A stretch of DNA of 64,000 bases from Paucibacter sp. PLA-PC-4 (GTDB lineage: Bacteria; Pseudomonadota; Gammaproteobacteria; Burkholderiales; Burkholderiaceae_C), in contig NZ_JAPFGP010000007.1 in assembly GCF_026241155.1 (NCBI RefSeq), positions 124,001-188,000 on the forward strand, written 5' to 3'. Shown piece by piece: positions 40,341 to 49,132 of this stretch. Position 1 is the first letter of the stretch; every line of letters begins with the position of its first letter. A program made the position numbers and the translations under genes. The notes beneath the pieces were generated by a model. The model was not told where the DNA came from, did not search any database, and saw only the letters and a list, made by a program, of their open reading frames with translations.

Positions 40341-40721
40341 CTACAGCCCCAGCGTGGCGGAGCGCGTCAGCGAGGCGCCGATAACATAGCTCAGTAGGGC
40401 CAGCGCACCGAGATAGGCGGGAAGGCGGTAGTCGCGGCTTACCACGGTCCAGTGGGCGCAGGCCGCATAGGCGCACAGTGCCAGCAGCTTGGCGGCCAAC
40501 CAGCTGTCACGCAGCAGGTCGTAGTGCAGCAGCCCCCACAGGCTCAGGCCGGAGACGGCCAGCAAGAAGTGCAGGCCGAAGGAGACGGCGCGCAGTCGGT
40601 CGTCAGCGCCCCATTCAGGCTTGAACTGGGCGGCCAAGCCACGGGCAAAAAAAAGCGCGAGGCTGGCCCAGGCCAGCAGCCCGTGCATTCGTAGCATCCC
40701 CGAGTAGAACCAATCCATCAC
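40341..40721 (-). CDS. SirB2-like small membrane protein
   Basis: A 126-residue membrane protein with four hydrophobic segments: [53 protein letters not shown] and [16 protein letters not shown]. Length and layout fit the SirB2 family; the conserved His in LHFLL and the helix pattern agree. The name comes from a Salmonella gene once linked to invasion control; the biochemical role is unknown. It is followed on the same strand by the chemoreceptor after 331 bp and preceded by the PurM-like gene after 60 bp. Confidence 0.7.
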   Translation of the reverse strand: MMDWFYSGMLRMHGLLAWASLALFFARGLAAQFKPEWGADDRLRAVSFGLHFLLAVSGLSLWGLLHYDLLRDSWLAAKLLALCAYAACAHWTVVSRDYRLPAYLGALALLSYVIGASLTRSATLGL

Positions 40722-40781
40722 CGCCCCCAGTTCGGGGCAAGCTTGGTCGGCACCAGCGAGGCTGTCAAGCGCGGTTCGGGC

Positions 40782-41909
40782 TCAGCGCAGCTGCAGATCG
40801 TCGTCGCTGAAGCGGATGTTCAGCGGCTCGATCAGCAATTGCTTCTCGCCTTCTTCCAAGGCGCCGGCCACCCAGGCTTCGATGCCGCAGGCCTTGGCGA
40901 CCTCGACCGTGCGCTGGGCATCGGCGGCCGGAACAAAGATGGCAAAACCGGCCCCCATGTTAAGGGTCGAATAGGCCTCGCGGTCGTCCTGCTTGGCCTG
41001 TTCTTGCATGAACTTCAGTACCGGCGTGACCGGCGGCACAGTGTGAATGCGGTAGCTGAACTTCGCCGGGTGGCGCAGCAGCTTGCGCCAGCCGTGGCCG
41101 GTGATGTTGGCGCAGTAGTGGGGCTGGATGCCGGCTTTGAAGAGCGCCTCGGTGACCGGCGAATACAGCACGGTCGGGGCCAACAGTGCGTCGCCGTAGG
41201 TGAGGCCGGGTTCGATCTCGGTCAGGTAGCCGTTCGGCAGGCGCTCCACGAGCTTGCGCGCCAGGCTCAGGCCGTTGGCATGGATGCCGCTGGAGGCCAG
41301 CAGCACAATGGCGTCACCGGCGGCCAAATCGTCGCCGACCGACAGCCGGCTCTTGGGATTGATCAGGCCGGTGCAGGAGGCGGCCAGGTCTATGCGGCCT
41401 TCCTCGACGATGCCGGCCAGTGCGGGTGTCTCGCCACCGCCCCAGGCGACGGCGCAGATGTCGCTGGCCTTCTTCCAGCCCTCGACCAGTGCTTGCGCGC
41501 GCGCCTTGTCTCCAAACCAGTCCGAACCGCCGGCGGCCCAGTAGGCCTGCACCACCAGGGGCGTGGCGCCGACGGTGATCAGGTCGTTGACGGCCATTGC
41601 GATGGTGTCCTGGGCAATGCCGGCGTAGTAGCTGCTCTTGCCGGTCAAGCGGGCCATCTCGTCGGCCACTAGGGTCTTGGTGCCCAGGCATTCGACGATG
41701 GACGCGATGTAGAAAGGCCCGACATCCACCACATAGGCCGACTCGCCGCGCGAGGCCGGCACCTCGCTGAAGCCATGGCTGCCCAGATGGGCGCCGGTGG
41801 CCGCAGCGGCGCGCTGGGCGGCGATCTTCAGCGGATCGATCAGGTCGTAATTGACACCGGCTTGCTCGTAGCTGAGAGTGTCGGGAGAGGAGGGGGCATG
41901 CGTGCTCAT
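40782..41909 (-). CDS. PurM-like AIR synthase family protein (divergent)
   Basis: A 375-residue protein of the AIR synthase fold. The beginning SYEQAGVNYDLIDPLK and the later DTIAMAVNDLITVGATPL, WGGGETPALAGIV, DLAASCTGLI, VLLASSGIHANGLSLAR and NITGHGWRKLLRH follow the order of PurM motifs. Yet the usual PurM glycine-rich GGFG segment near residue 50 is replaced by GSHGFSEVPASRGES, and spacing differs. It may be the purine enzyme (FGAM to AIR) or a paralogue with another substrate. A standard purM elsewhere in the genome would decide this. Divergent from dnaX. Confidence 0.75.
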   Translation of the reverse strand: MSTHAPSSPDTLSYEQAGVNYDLIDPLKIAAQRAAAATGAHLGSHGFSEVPASRGESAYVVDVGPFYIASIVECLGTKTLVADEMARLTGKSSYYAGIAQDTIAMAVNDLITVGATPLVVQAYWAAGGSDWFGDKARAQALVEGWKKASDICAVAWGGGETPALAGIVEEGRIDLAASCTGLINPKSRLSVGDDLAAGDAIVLLASSGIHANGLSLARKLVERLPNGYLTEIEPGLTYGDALLAPTVLYSPVTEALFKAGIQPHYCANITGHGWRKLLRHPAKFSYRIHTVPPVTPVLKFMQEQAKQDDREAYSTLNMGAGFAIFVPAADAQRTVEVAKACGIEAWVAGALEEGEKQLLIEPLNIRFSDDDLQLR

Positions 41910-41976
41910 GGGGCGGGATTATCGACCATGCGCCCGGCCTGCGGCGGGGTTGGGCGCGCCCGTAGAATGCGCCCCC

Positions 41977-43983
41977 ATGAGTTACCAGGTCCTTGCCCGC
42001 AAATACCGCCCCCACAGTTTTGAGGAACTGCGGGGCCAAGAGCATGTGGTCCAGGCCCTGGCCAATGCGCTGACCCAGCAGCGCCTGCACCATGCCTATC
42101 TATTCACTGGCACCCGCGGTGTCGGCAAGACCACGGTTTCGCGCATTTTGGCCAAGAGCCTGAACTGCACCGGCGCCGATGGGCAGGGCACGATCACGGC
42201 TCAGCCCTGCGGCGTTTGCGAGGCCTGCCGCGATATCGATGCCGGCCGGTTCGTCGACTATGTGGAGCTGGACGCGGCTTCGAACCGGGGCGTCGAGGAG
42301 ATCTCGCAGCTGCTGGATCAGTCGGTCTACAAGCCGGTGGTTGGGCGCTTCAAGGTCTACATGATCGACGAAGTGCATATGCTGTCGAACACCGCCTTCA
42401 ACGCGATGCTGAAGACGCTGGAGGAGCCGCCGGACTATCTGAAATTCGTGCTGGCTACGACCGACCCGCAGAAGGTGCCGGTCACCGTGCTGTCGCGCTG
42501 CCTGCAGTTCAATCTGCGTCCGATGGCGCCGCAGACGGTGCTGTCGCACCTGAGCGCGGTGCTGGAGGCCGAACATGTGGCGGCTGATGCCGGCGCGCTG
42601 AGGCTGCTGGCGCGGGCCGCGCGCGGCTCGATGCGCGACGCTTTGTCGCTGACCGACCAGGCGATCGCGTTTGGCGCCGGCGCCCTCGTCGAGGCTGGCG
42701 TGCGCCAGATGTTGGGCACGGTGGACCGCGGCCACGTCGTGGCCATCCTGGATGCTCTGGTGGCCGCGGATGGCGCGGCTGTCGTGGCCCAGGCCGATGG
42801 CTTGCGCAGCCTGGGCCTGTCGGCCGCCGGCACGCTGGAGGACCTGGCCACCTTGTTGCAGCAGACGGCAGTGGCCCAGGCCGCGCCGAAGGCCGTGGAT
42901 GATCAAGACCCCGACAGCGCCGAGGCCCGGCGTTTGGCCGGCCTGTTGCCGGCCGACGAGATCCAGCTGATGTACAGCATGGCTCTGCATGGTCGACAGG
43001 AACTGGGCCTGGCGCCGGACGAGTACGCCGGCCTGACCATGGTGCTGCTGCGCATGCTGGCCTTTCGCCCCGGCGGTGTCTCGACAAACCCGGTGCTGAA
43101 CCAGGCACCGACCCAGCCGCGCAAGACAGAGCCGGTGCCGGCGAGCGCACCCTTGCTGAGGCCGACGGCACCGAGCCTGGTGGTGCGACCGCCCGAGCCC
43201 AAGCCGAGCCCGGCGCTTGAAGCAGCGAGCGCGCCCGCAACAGAGCCTGCAACAGAGCCCGTCAGTGCGCCGCCGCCCAGCCCTGTCGCCGTCGAGCTTC
43301 GCGAACCCACGCCGCCGACACCGACCCCACAGGCCCCGCCGATGTCGCCGCGCGCCCAGGCCGAGGCCGGCAGCTTGAGTGCCCGGCTGCGACCGCGCCC
43401 GGTGGTGATCGAAGAGCGCGGCGAGGCCGACGAGCCGCCGCCCTGGCTGGATGCGCCGCCTGCCGATGAGGAGAGTGGTGCTGTCGCGCAGGCTGGCGAC
43501 GACGACTCGACCGAGTCCGGCGAGTCCGCAGGCCACGGTAGCCCTGGCGGTGCCTACGCCTCCACCGCCGGCAGCGATGTGCAGCTGTCGCCGACGCCGC
43601 TGGGCGAGCGCTGGGCCGGGATTGTCAAGCGCCTGAGTCTGGTGGCGCTGGCCCGCGAGCTGGCGCTGCAGGCCGAGTGCGTCGTCTTCGACGAGCAGGC
43701 CGAGCCGCAGCTGATACGGTTGAAGGTCGAGCGCGAATCATTGCGGCAGCCGGCACTCAAGGACAAGTTGCAGGCGGCGCTGGCCGCCTTGCTGGAGCGC
43801 CCGGTGGCTATCGAGGTCGAGTCCGGCGTGGCGCAGGACTCGCCGTCGCTGCGCGACGCTGCGCAAGCCCAGGCAATCCAGCGCCAGACGGAACAATTCG
43901 TTTTCCAGGACCCGCTGGTCCAGCAACTGCTGGCCCAATTCAAGACGGCGCGCATCGTGCCCGGGTCGATCAAACCCCACTGA
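41977..43983 (+). CDS. dnaX: DNA polymerase III subunits gamma/tau
   Basis: Clamp-loader ATPase of 668 residues. It begins MSYQVLARKYRPHSFEELRGQ, has Walker A LFTGTRGVGKTT, a zinc site (C..C..C in NCTGADGQGTITAQPCGVCEAC), VYMIDEVHMLS (Walker B) and the sensor SRCLQFNLRPM. Residues about 380-520 are a Pro/Ala/Glu-rich linker with a doubled ATEP unit. The C-terminal part binds polymerase III alpha. I saw no A-AAA-AAG slippery site, so a short gamma form made by frameshifting as in E. coli is not evident. It leads the dnaX-ybaB-recR group. Confidence 0.95.
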   Translation: MSYQVLARKYRPHSFEELRGQEHVVQALANALTQQRLHHAYLFTGTRGVGKTTVSRILAKSLNCTGADGQGTITAQPCGVCEACRDIDAGRFVDYVELDAASNRGVEEISQLLDQSVYKPVVGRFKVYMIDEVHMLSNTAFNAMLKTLEEPPDYLKFVLATTDPQKVPVTVLSRCLQFNLRPMAPQTVLSHLSAVLEAEHVAADAGALRLLARAARGSMRDALSLTDQAIAFGAGALVEAGVRQMLGTVDRGHVVAILDALVAADGAAVVAQADGLRSLGLSAAGTLEDLATLLQQTAVAQAAPKAVDDQDPDSAEARRLAGLLPADEIQLMYSMALHGRQELGLAPDEYAGLTMVLLRMLAFRPGGVSTNPVLNQAPTQPRKTEPVPASAPLLRPTAPSLVVRPPEPKPSPALEAASAPATEPATEPVSAPPPSPVAVELREPTPPTPTPQAPPMSPRAQAEAGSLSARLRPRPVVIEERGEADEPPPWLDAPPADEESGAVAQAGDDDSTESGESAGHGSPGGAYASTAGSDVQLSPTPLGERWAGIVKRLSLVALARELALQAECVVFDEQAEPQLIRLKVERESLRQPALKDKLQAALAALLERPVAIEVESGVAQDSPSLRDAAQAQAIQRQTEQFVFQDPLVQQLLAQFKTARIVPGSIKPH

Positions 43984-44004
43984 ACATTTTTAGGAGATAC
44001 GCAC

Positions 44005-44331
44005 ATGATGAAGGGTCAACTCGCCGGCCTGATGAAGCAGGCCCAGGCCATGCAGGACAACCTCAAGAAGGCGCAGGACGAACTGGGCAATATCGAGGTC
44101 GAGGGCCAGTCGGGCGCCGGCCTGGTCAAGGTCACGATGACTTGCAAGCACGAGGTCAAGCGCCTGACCATCGATCCCAGCTTGCTGGCCGATGACAAGG
44201 ACATGCTGGAAGACCTGGTCGCCGCTGCCTTCAATGACGGCCTGCGTCGCGCCGAGGAAGTCAGTGCCGAGAAGATGGGCAAACTGACCGCCGGCATGCC
44301 GCTGCCTCCGGGCATGAAGTTCCCCTTCTAA
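44005..44331 (+). CDS. ybaB: YbaB/EbfC family nucleoid-associated protein
   Basis: A 108-residue DNA-binding protein starting [28 protein letters not shown], with the core [30 protein letters not shown] and the ending [19 protein letters not shown] lies 9 nt upstream of the ATG. The order dnaX-ybaB-recR is conserved across bacteria. The protein forms dimers that bind DNA; its link to repair is still partly defined. Confidence 0.96.
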   Translation: MMKGQLAGLMKQAQAMQDNLKKAQDELGNIEVEGQSGAGLVKVTMTCKHEVKRLTIDPSLLADDKDMLEDLVAAAFNDGLRRAEEVSAEKMGKLTAGMPLPPGMKFPF

Positions 44332-44335
44332 GCCC

Positions 44336-44917
44336 TTGACCGCACTCGACGACCTGATCGAGGCGCTCAAGCGCCTGCCGGGCGTGGGCCAGAAGTCGGC
44401 CCAGCGCATGGCCTACCACCTGCTGCAGCACGACCGCGAGGGCGCGCGCCGCATGGCGGCCTCGCTCACCGCAGCGATGGCGCAGGTGGGCAATTGCCAG
44501 CGCTGCCACACCTTCAGCGAGGCGCCCGTCTGCGCCATTTGCGGCGATGCCCAGCGCGACGCGCGCTTGCTCTGCGTGGTCGAGAGTCCAGCCGACCAGG
44601 CCGCGCTAGAGCGCACCGGCTCCTACCGGGGCTACTACTTTGTGCTGCAAGGTCGGCTGAGTCCGCTGGACGGCCTGTCAACTCAGGCCATCGGTGCCGA
44701 GCAACTGCTGCTGCGCGCGGCTGAGACGGCGGTCGAGGAGGTGATCGTGGCCACCAGTTTCACCGCGGAGGGCGAAGCCACCGCCCATGTGCTGGCCGAG
44801 GCGCTGCGCTCGCGCGGCATCCGCGCCACGCGGCTGGCTCGCGGTGTGCCCGTGGGCAGCGAACTCGAGTATGTGGATCTGGGCACCATTGCCCATGCTT
44901 TGACCGATAGGCGCTGA
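44336..44917 (+). CDS. recR: Recombination protein RecR
   Basis: Works with RecF and RecO in gap repair. The 193-residue protein starts at TTG 44336 ([30 protein letters not shown]), 4 bp after the ybaB stop. It has the helix-hairpin-helix GVGQKSAQR, the zinc finger C..C..C..C in [19 protein letters not shown], and the Toprim motif [14 protein letters not shown]. The ending [17 protein letters not shown] is typical. Tight spacing suggests translational coupling to ybaB. Confidence 0.95.
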   Translation: MTALDDLIEALKRLPGVGQKSAQRMAYHLLQHDREGARRMAASLTAAMAQVGNCQRCHTFSEAPVCAICGDAQRDARLLCVVESPADQAALERTGSYRGYYFVLQGRLSPLDGLSTQAIGAEQLLLRAAETAVEEVIVATSFTAEGEATAHVLAEALRSRGIRATRLARGVPVGSELEYVDLGTIAHALTDRR

Positions 44918-44921
44918 GCGA

Positions 44922-45311
44922 ATGACTGTTGCCAACTACTGCATCATCGCGGCCTGCGTGCTGCCCATCCTGTGCGCCGGCATGGCCAAGTCCAAGGGCT
45001 TCGGCAGGCCGCGTCGCGACGGCGGCTTCGACAACCACAACCCACGCGCCTGGCTGGCCAGTCTGTCGGGGTGGCAGGCCCGCGCCAACGCAGCCCAGGC
45101 CAATAGCTTCGAGGCTTTGCCGCTGTTCATTGCCGGTGTGTTGGCGGCGCAGCAGATGGGAGCGGTGCAGGAGCGCATCGACATGCTGGCCTTGTCCTTC
45201 ATCACCTTTCGCCTGGCCTATATCGGCCTGTACCTGGCCGACCAGCCGAATCTGCGCTCGCTGGCCTGGTTTGCCGCGCTGGGCAGCGCGGTGGCCTTGT
45301 TCTTCGCCTGA
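44922..45311 (+). CDS. MAPEG family membrane protein
   Basis: A 129-residue integral membrane protein with four helices: ANYCIIAACVLPILCAGMA, FEALPLFIAGVLAAQQ, MLALSFITFRLAYIGLYL and LAWFAALGSAVALFFA. The central motif ARANAAQANSFEALPLF is the MAPEG (glutathione/eicosanoid metabolism) signature seen in bacterial members. It begins 4 bp after recR. The bacterial function is not established. Confidence 0.85.
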   Translation: MTVANYCIIAACVLPILCAGMAKSKGFGRPRRDGGFDNHNPRAWLASLSGWQARANAAQANSFEALPLFIAGVLAAQQMGAVQERIDMLALSFITFRLAYIGLYLADQPNLRSLAWFAALGSAVALFFA

Positions 45312-45326
45312 TCGATCAGCCCTGTA

Positions 45327-46868
45327 TCAGCGTTTGGCTGCCTTGCGTGCGGTCGACGCCACCCGGGTGCCCTTTGCGGCCGGGCGGCCGGCCTTGACCG
45401 CCTTGGCCGTGCGCACCGGTGCGGCCACGCGCTTGCTGTTGGGTGTGTAGACCACCAGGGTCTGGCCGGGCTTGAAGGCGGCCTTGGCAGAGACCTTGTT
45501 CCACTGCGCGACTTGGCTGGCGCTGACCTTGTAGCGCCGAGCGACGCTGGCGACGGTCTCACCCTTGCGTGCCTTGAAACTGACACGGCGCAGCGCAGGT
45601 ACATCGGGTGCGAGGCTGATGCTGGCGTTGTCAGCCAGATGTTCGGACACGTCCTGATGCTTGGCGCTGCGCGGCACCAGCAGGGTCGAGCCTCGGCGCA
45701 CCAGCATGCGAGGCGGAATCTTGTTGATCTCTCGCAGTGCGGCCTCGCTCATGCCGACCTGCTTGGCCGCTTCGGCCGGCTTCATCGTGCTCGGCACCAC
45801 CCACGCAGTCCAGCTCGCCATCGCACCACGGTGGGCGGCCAGATTGCGCGCGAAGGCGTCTGCGTTGTCATAGGGCAGTAGCACCTGCTCGGTCGCCGCG
45901 GCCAGCATCACCGGCTTGTTGACTTGCGGGTTGAACTGCTTGAATTCATCGATCGTCATACCGGCAAAGCGCGCGGCGACATCGACATCGATGTCGCGGT
46001 CGATATTGACGCTGAGGAAGTAGGGGTGGTTGGCGATATCGGGCAGGGAGAGCGCAAACGCGTCGGGGCGCAGCACGATGTTCTTGACCGCCTGCAGCTT
46101 GGGAACGTAGTAGCGCGTCTCGTCGGGCATGCGCAGACTCTCGTAGTTGGTCGGCAGGCCGGCCCGCTCGTTGCGCTTGATCGCGCGTTGCACATTGCCC
46201 TGGCCCCAGTTGTAGGCAGCCAGTGCAAGATGCCAGTCGCCGAACATATTGTGCAGACGGCCAAGGTAGTCCAGAGCGGCGCGGGTCGATGCCAGCACGT
46301 CGCGGCGGTCGTCTCGGAAGATGTTCTGGCGCAGCTCAAAATCGCGACCGGTGGCCGGCATGAACTGCCACATGCCTGAGGCCTTGGCGCTGGACATGGC
46401 TTGCGGATTGAAGGCGCTCTCGATGAAGGGCAGCAGGGCCAGCTCCATCGGCATGCCGCGCTTCTCGACCTCGACGACGATGTGATAGAGGTAACGACCG
46501 CCGCGCGCGGTCATTCGCGCCACATAGTCGGGGCGCTGGCTGTACCAGGCCTCGGCGCGGCGCACCAGATCGTTCTCCAGCGTGGGCATCGCGAAGCCGC
46601 TGCGCACCCGCACCCACAGGTCGGCCTTGGCCTTGGCGTCATTGAGGTCGACCGTGACGCCGGGCTGCAGTGCGTCCTCGACCAGTGGTAGGGCGGCGAG
46701 GGTATCGGGCGTCGGCAATTCGGCCACCGGCGCGGCGGGCGGCTTGGCGCTGAGCTGCGGGGTCGGTGCGGGGGGCTCCATCGGCGGCAGCGGGGTACTT
46801 GCGCAGGCACCCAGCAGCAAAGCCAGCGCCAGCGTGGAGAGTTTGAGTACAGGGGTGGTCATCATCAT
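45327..46868 (-). CDS. mltD: Membrane-bound lytic murein transglycosylase D (lipoprotein with LysM)
   Basis: Cuts peptidoglycan glycan strands. The 513-residue precursor has a lipoprotein signal (LALALLLGAC, lipobox Cys at 19). The SLT domain has LPFIESAFNPQAMSSAKASGMWQFMPATGRDF (catalytic Glu in FIES) and ALAAYNWGQGNVQRAI. A C-terminal LysM repeat is KGETVASVARRYKVSASQVAQWN, followed by a Lys/Arg-rich tail (AKAVKAGRPAAKGTR). The start is one of three ATGs in a row; the first overlaps the gloB stop (ATGA). Cotranscribed with gloB. Confidence 0.92.
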   Translation of the reverse strand: MMMTTPVLKLSTLALALLLGACASTPLPPMEPPAPTPQLSAKPPAAPVAELPTPDTLAALPLVEDALQPGVTVDLNDAKAKADLWVRVRSGFAMPTLENDLVRRAEAWYSQRPDYVARMTARGGRYLYHIVVEVEKRGMPMELALLPFIESAFNPQAMSSAKASGMWQFMPATGRDFELRQNIFRDDRRDVLASTRAALDYLGRLHNMFGDWHLALAAYNWGQGNVQRAIKRNERAGLPTNYESLRMPDETRYYVPKLQAVKNIVLRPDAFALSLPDIANHPYFLSVNIDRDIDVDVAARFAGMTIDEFKQFNPQVNKPVMLAAATEQVLLPYDNADAFARNLAAHRGAMASWTAWVVPSTMKPAEAAKQVGMSEAALREINKIPPRMLVRRGSTLLVPRSAKHQDVSEHLADNASISLAPDVPALRRVSFKARKGETVASVARRYKVSASQVAQWNKVSAKAAFKPGQTLVVYTPNSKRVAAPVRTAKAVKAGRPAAKGTRVASTARKAAKR

Positions 46869-47647
46869 CGGAAGTCGTTTTTCCATTGCCGCAGGGTGGC
46901 GAACACCGCGACGGGGTCGGTGTCCAGGGGCTGCGGCTGGTAGGCCAGGGCGGCGGCCCGCACGGCGGGCTGGTCGCAGCGCAAAAAGGGGTTGATGGCT
47001 TGTTCCTGGCCTATGGTCGAGGGCAGGGTCGGCAGATTGTCGTGGCGGCGGGTCTCGCACCAGGCCTGGTAGTCGAGCAGCGCCGGATTCGCGGGCTCTA
47101 TGGTCCGCGCAAAACGCAGATTCGACAAGGTGTACTCATGAGCGCAGCAGACCCTGGTATGGCCGGGCAGCGCGGCTAGCGCCTGCAACGAGGCATACAT
47201 TTGAGCGGGCGTGCCTTCGAACAGGCGACCGCAGCCGCCGGAGAACAGCGTGTCGCCGCAAAACAGCAGGGGCGCGCTGGCGTCGCTCGGCGATTCGATC
47301 AGATAGGCGATATGGCCGGCCGTGTGGCCGGGCACGTCGATCACGCGGATCCGCTGGCCCAGCAGCTCCAAGAACTGGCCGCCGCTGCAGGCCTGCACTG
47401 GCCCCGGAATCGACTCGCGCGCCGGGCCGAAGACAGGGCCTTGCAGGCGCGGCCGCAGGCCGGCCAAGCCGCCGACATGGTCGCCGTGATGGTGGGTCAC
47501 TAGAATGCCGGCCAAGCGCAGCGAGTAGTGGTCCAGGGCGCGCAGCACGGGTTCCGCCTCGCCAGGATCCACCACCAGGGCTTGAGCACCGTCGTGCAGC
47601 ATCCAGATGTAGTTATCGGTAAAGGCGGGCAGTGCGACCAAATCCAT
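46865..47647 (-). CDS. gloB: Hydroxyacylglutathione hydrolase (glyoxalase II)
   Basis: Hydrolyses S-lactoylglutathione in methylglyoxal detoxification. The 260-residue protein has the metallo-beta-lactamase motif THHHGDHVGG (51-60), VIDVPGHTAGHIAYL, LFCGDTLFSGGCGRLFEG and CAHEYTLSNLRFA, all with the expected metal ligands. It starts [17 protein letters not shown], as in the family. Its start codon shares two bases with the start of the divergent methyltransferase, so no leader or ribosome binding site fits outside coding sequence. Confidence 0.96.
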   Translation of the reverse strand: MDLVALPAFTDNYIWMLHDGAQALVVDPGEAEPVLRALDHYSLRLAGILVTHHHGDHVGGLAGLRPRLQGPVFGPARESIPGPVQACSGGQFLELLGQRIRVIDVPGHTAGHIAYLIESPSDASAPLLFCGDTLFSGGCGRLFEGTPAQMYASLQALAALPGHTRVCCAHEYTLSNLRFARTIEPANPALLDYQAWCETRRHDNLPTLPSTIGQEQAINPFLRCDQPAVRAAALAYQPQPLDTDPVAVFATLRQWKNDFR

Positions 47648-48530
47648 GCAGCGAGTTCTTGTGACGCGTGAAGCCTCGATTGTAGAGTTGGCCGCCTGGC
47701 TGCAGACGCCGCCCGGCCGCTATCTGCTGGCCTGGGAGCAGGCCCAGCTCGACGCGACCGTGGTCGACCTGTTCGGTTTCCATGCCCTGCAGCTCGGTCT
47801 GCCCGAGCTGCAGGGGCTGCGTGCCAACCGGATGCCGCACCGCTGGCTGGCGCTGGACAGTCTGGCGCAGAACGCGGCGCAATGGCATGCCAGCGTGCCG
47901 GCCGACGAGGAGGCGCAAGCCGGTTTCAGCCAGTTCGGCCTTGAGACCCAGTTCGCCGACCGGGGCGTGGCGTTGTTCGGCGAGTTCGATGCGCTGCCCT
48001 TCGAGGCCAACAGCCTGGATCTGGTGCTGCTGCCCCATACGCTGGAGTTGGCGAGCGATCCGCACCGCACGCTGCGTGAGGTCGAGCGGGTGCTGCGGCC
48101 CGAGGGGAGGCTCGTGATCTCGGGCATCAATCCGGCCAGCGCCTGGGGACTGCGGCAGAATCTGGGCCGGTTGGTGAACCGCCTGCCGGGCAGCGGCGAG
48201 CGACTTTATCTGCCGCGCGCCGGTGACTTCATCGGCTATTGGCGGCTGCGCGACTGGCTGCGCTTGCTGAGCTTCGAGGTCGAGGGCGCGCAGTTCGGCG
48301 GCTATTGCCCACCGCTGCGCAGCGACAAATGGCTCAAGCGCTGGGACTGGCTGGAGGGCGTGGGCTCGCGCTGGTGGCCGGTGCTGGGCGCGGTTTACTT
48401 CCTTACTGCGGTCAAGCGCGTGCACGGCATGCGCCTGATTGGCCTGGCCCGTCAGCCGGCCCGGCCCGCCAAGGCGCGAGCTGCCGTGGCCCTGCATCAA
48501 CATCACAAGCACCGAGAAGCGAACGAATGA
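47646..48530 (+). CDS. Class I SAM-dependent methyltransferase
   Basis: A 294-residue protein with a methyltransferase-11-like core: [45 protein letters not shown]-binding GxGxG loop is not clear, and the N-terminal 90 residues are unusual ([32 protein letters not shown]). Such genes lie between gloB and rnhA in many Burkholderiales. The substrate is unknown. The stated ATG overlaps the gloB start codon; a later GTG at 47661 is an alternative. Its stop overlaps rnhA by 4 bp. Confidence 0.82.
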   Translation: MQRVLVTREASIVELAAWLQTPPGRYLLAWEQAQLDATVVDLFGFHALQLGLPELQGLRANRMPHRWLALDSLAQNAAQWHASVPADEEAQAGFSQFGLETQFADRGVALFGEFDALPFEANSLDLVLLPHTLELASDPHRTLREVERVLRPEGRLVISGINPASAWGLRQNLGRLVNRLPGSGERLYLPRAGDFIGYWRLRDWLRLLSFEVEGAQFGGYCPPLRSDKWLKRWDWLEGVGSRWWPVLGAVYFLTAVKRVHGMRLIGLARQPARPAKARAAVALHQHHKHREANE

Positions 48531-48994
48531 CGACAGAGAACAAGCCCGCCGCCACCATCCAAAAGCCGGTGGTGACGATTTACACCGACGGGGCTTGCAA
48601 GGGTAATCCCGGACGCGGCGGCTGGGGCGCATGGCTGAGCTCGGGCGGCCACGACAAGGAGATGTTCGGTGGCGAAGCCAACACCACCAATAACCGCATG
48701 GAGTTGACCGCCGTGATCGAGGCGCTTGCCTCGCTCAAGCGCAGCTGCAAGATCACGATCTACACCGACAGCGAGTACGTGCGCAAGGGCATGACCGAGT
48801 GGATCAGCGGCTGGCAGCGCCGTGGCTGGAAGACCGCCGACGGCAAACCGGTCAAGAACGTCGAGCTTTGGCAGCGTTTGGACGCGCTGCGCAAGCTGCA
48901 TGAGGTGGAGTGGCGCTGGGTCAAGGGCCATGCCGGTGACCCGGGCAACGAGCGCGCCGATGCGCTGGCAAACCGGGGGGCGGCCAGCGTCTGA
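48527..48994 (+). CDS. rnhA: Ribonuclease HI
   Basis: Removes RNA from RNA-DNA hybrids. The 155-residue protein has the four catalytic acids: Asp21 in [11 protein letters not shown], Glu59 in NNRMELTA, Asp81 in IYTDSEYV and the Asp of [24 protein letters not shown] carries the conserved His. The ATG overlaps the methyltransferase stop (ATGA). A short extra N-terminus precedes VVTIYTDG. Confidence 0.97.
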   Translation: MTTENKPAATIQKPVVTIYTDGACKGNPGRGGWGAWLSSGGHDKEMFGGEANTTNNRMELTAVIEALASLKRSCKITIYTDSEYVRKGMTEWISGWQRRGWKTADGKPVKNVELWQRLDALRKLHEVEWRWVKGHAGDPGNERADALANRGAASV

Positions 48995-49132
48995 TCGCCC
49001 GCCGGCAATGTGCGTTGTGCGCCCGGCAGGTGTCGTCGATGCTTCTGCCGCCGTGTTTCAGTGCCGTAATGCCGCAGCGCCGACTGCAACAACATGTGTT
49101 CGCCGCTACAGTGCGCGGTCGGAGAAAAATGC

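Noticed and set aside
41977-43983. Programmed frameshift in dnaX
   Set aside because: No A-AAA-AAG-type slippery heptamer was seen, so a gamma-form frameshift is not supported.
46865-46868. Frameshift between gloB and mltD
   Set aside because: The 4-bp ATGA overlap is ordinary translational coupling; both proteins are complete.
49081-49132. Promoter before the RND adaptor gene
   Set aside because: CTGCAA-N17-TACAGT matches the consensus at only 3/6 and 4/6, which is not enough to assign.
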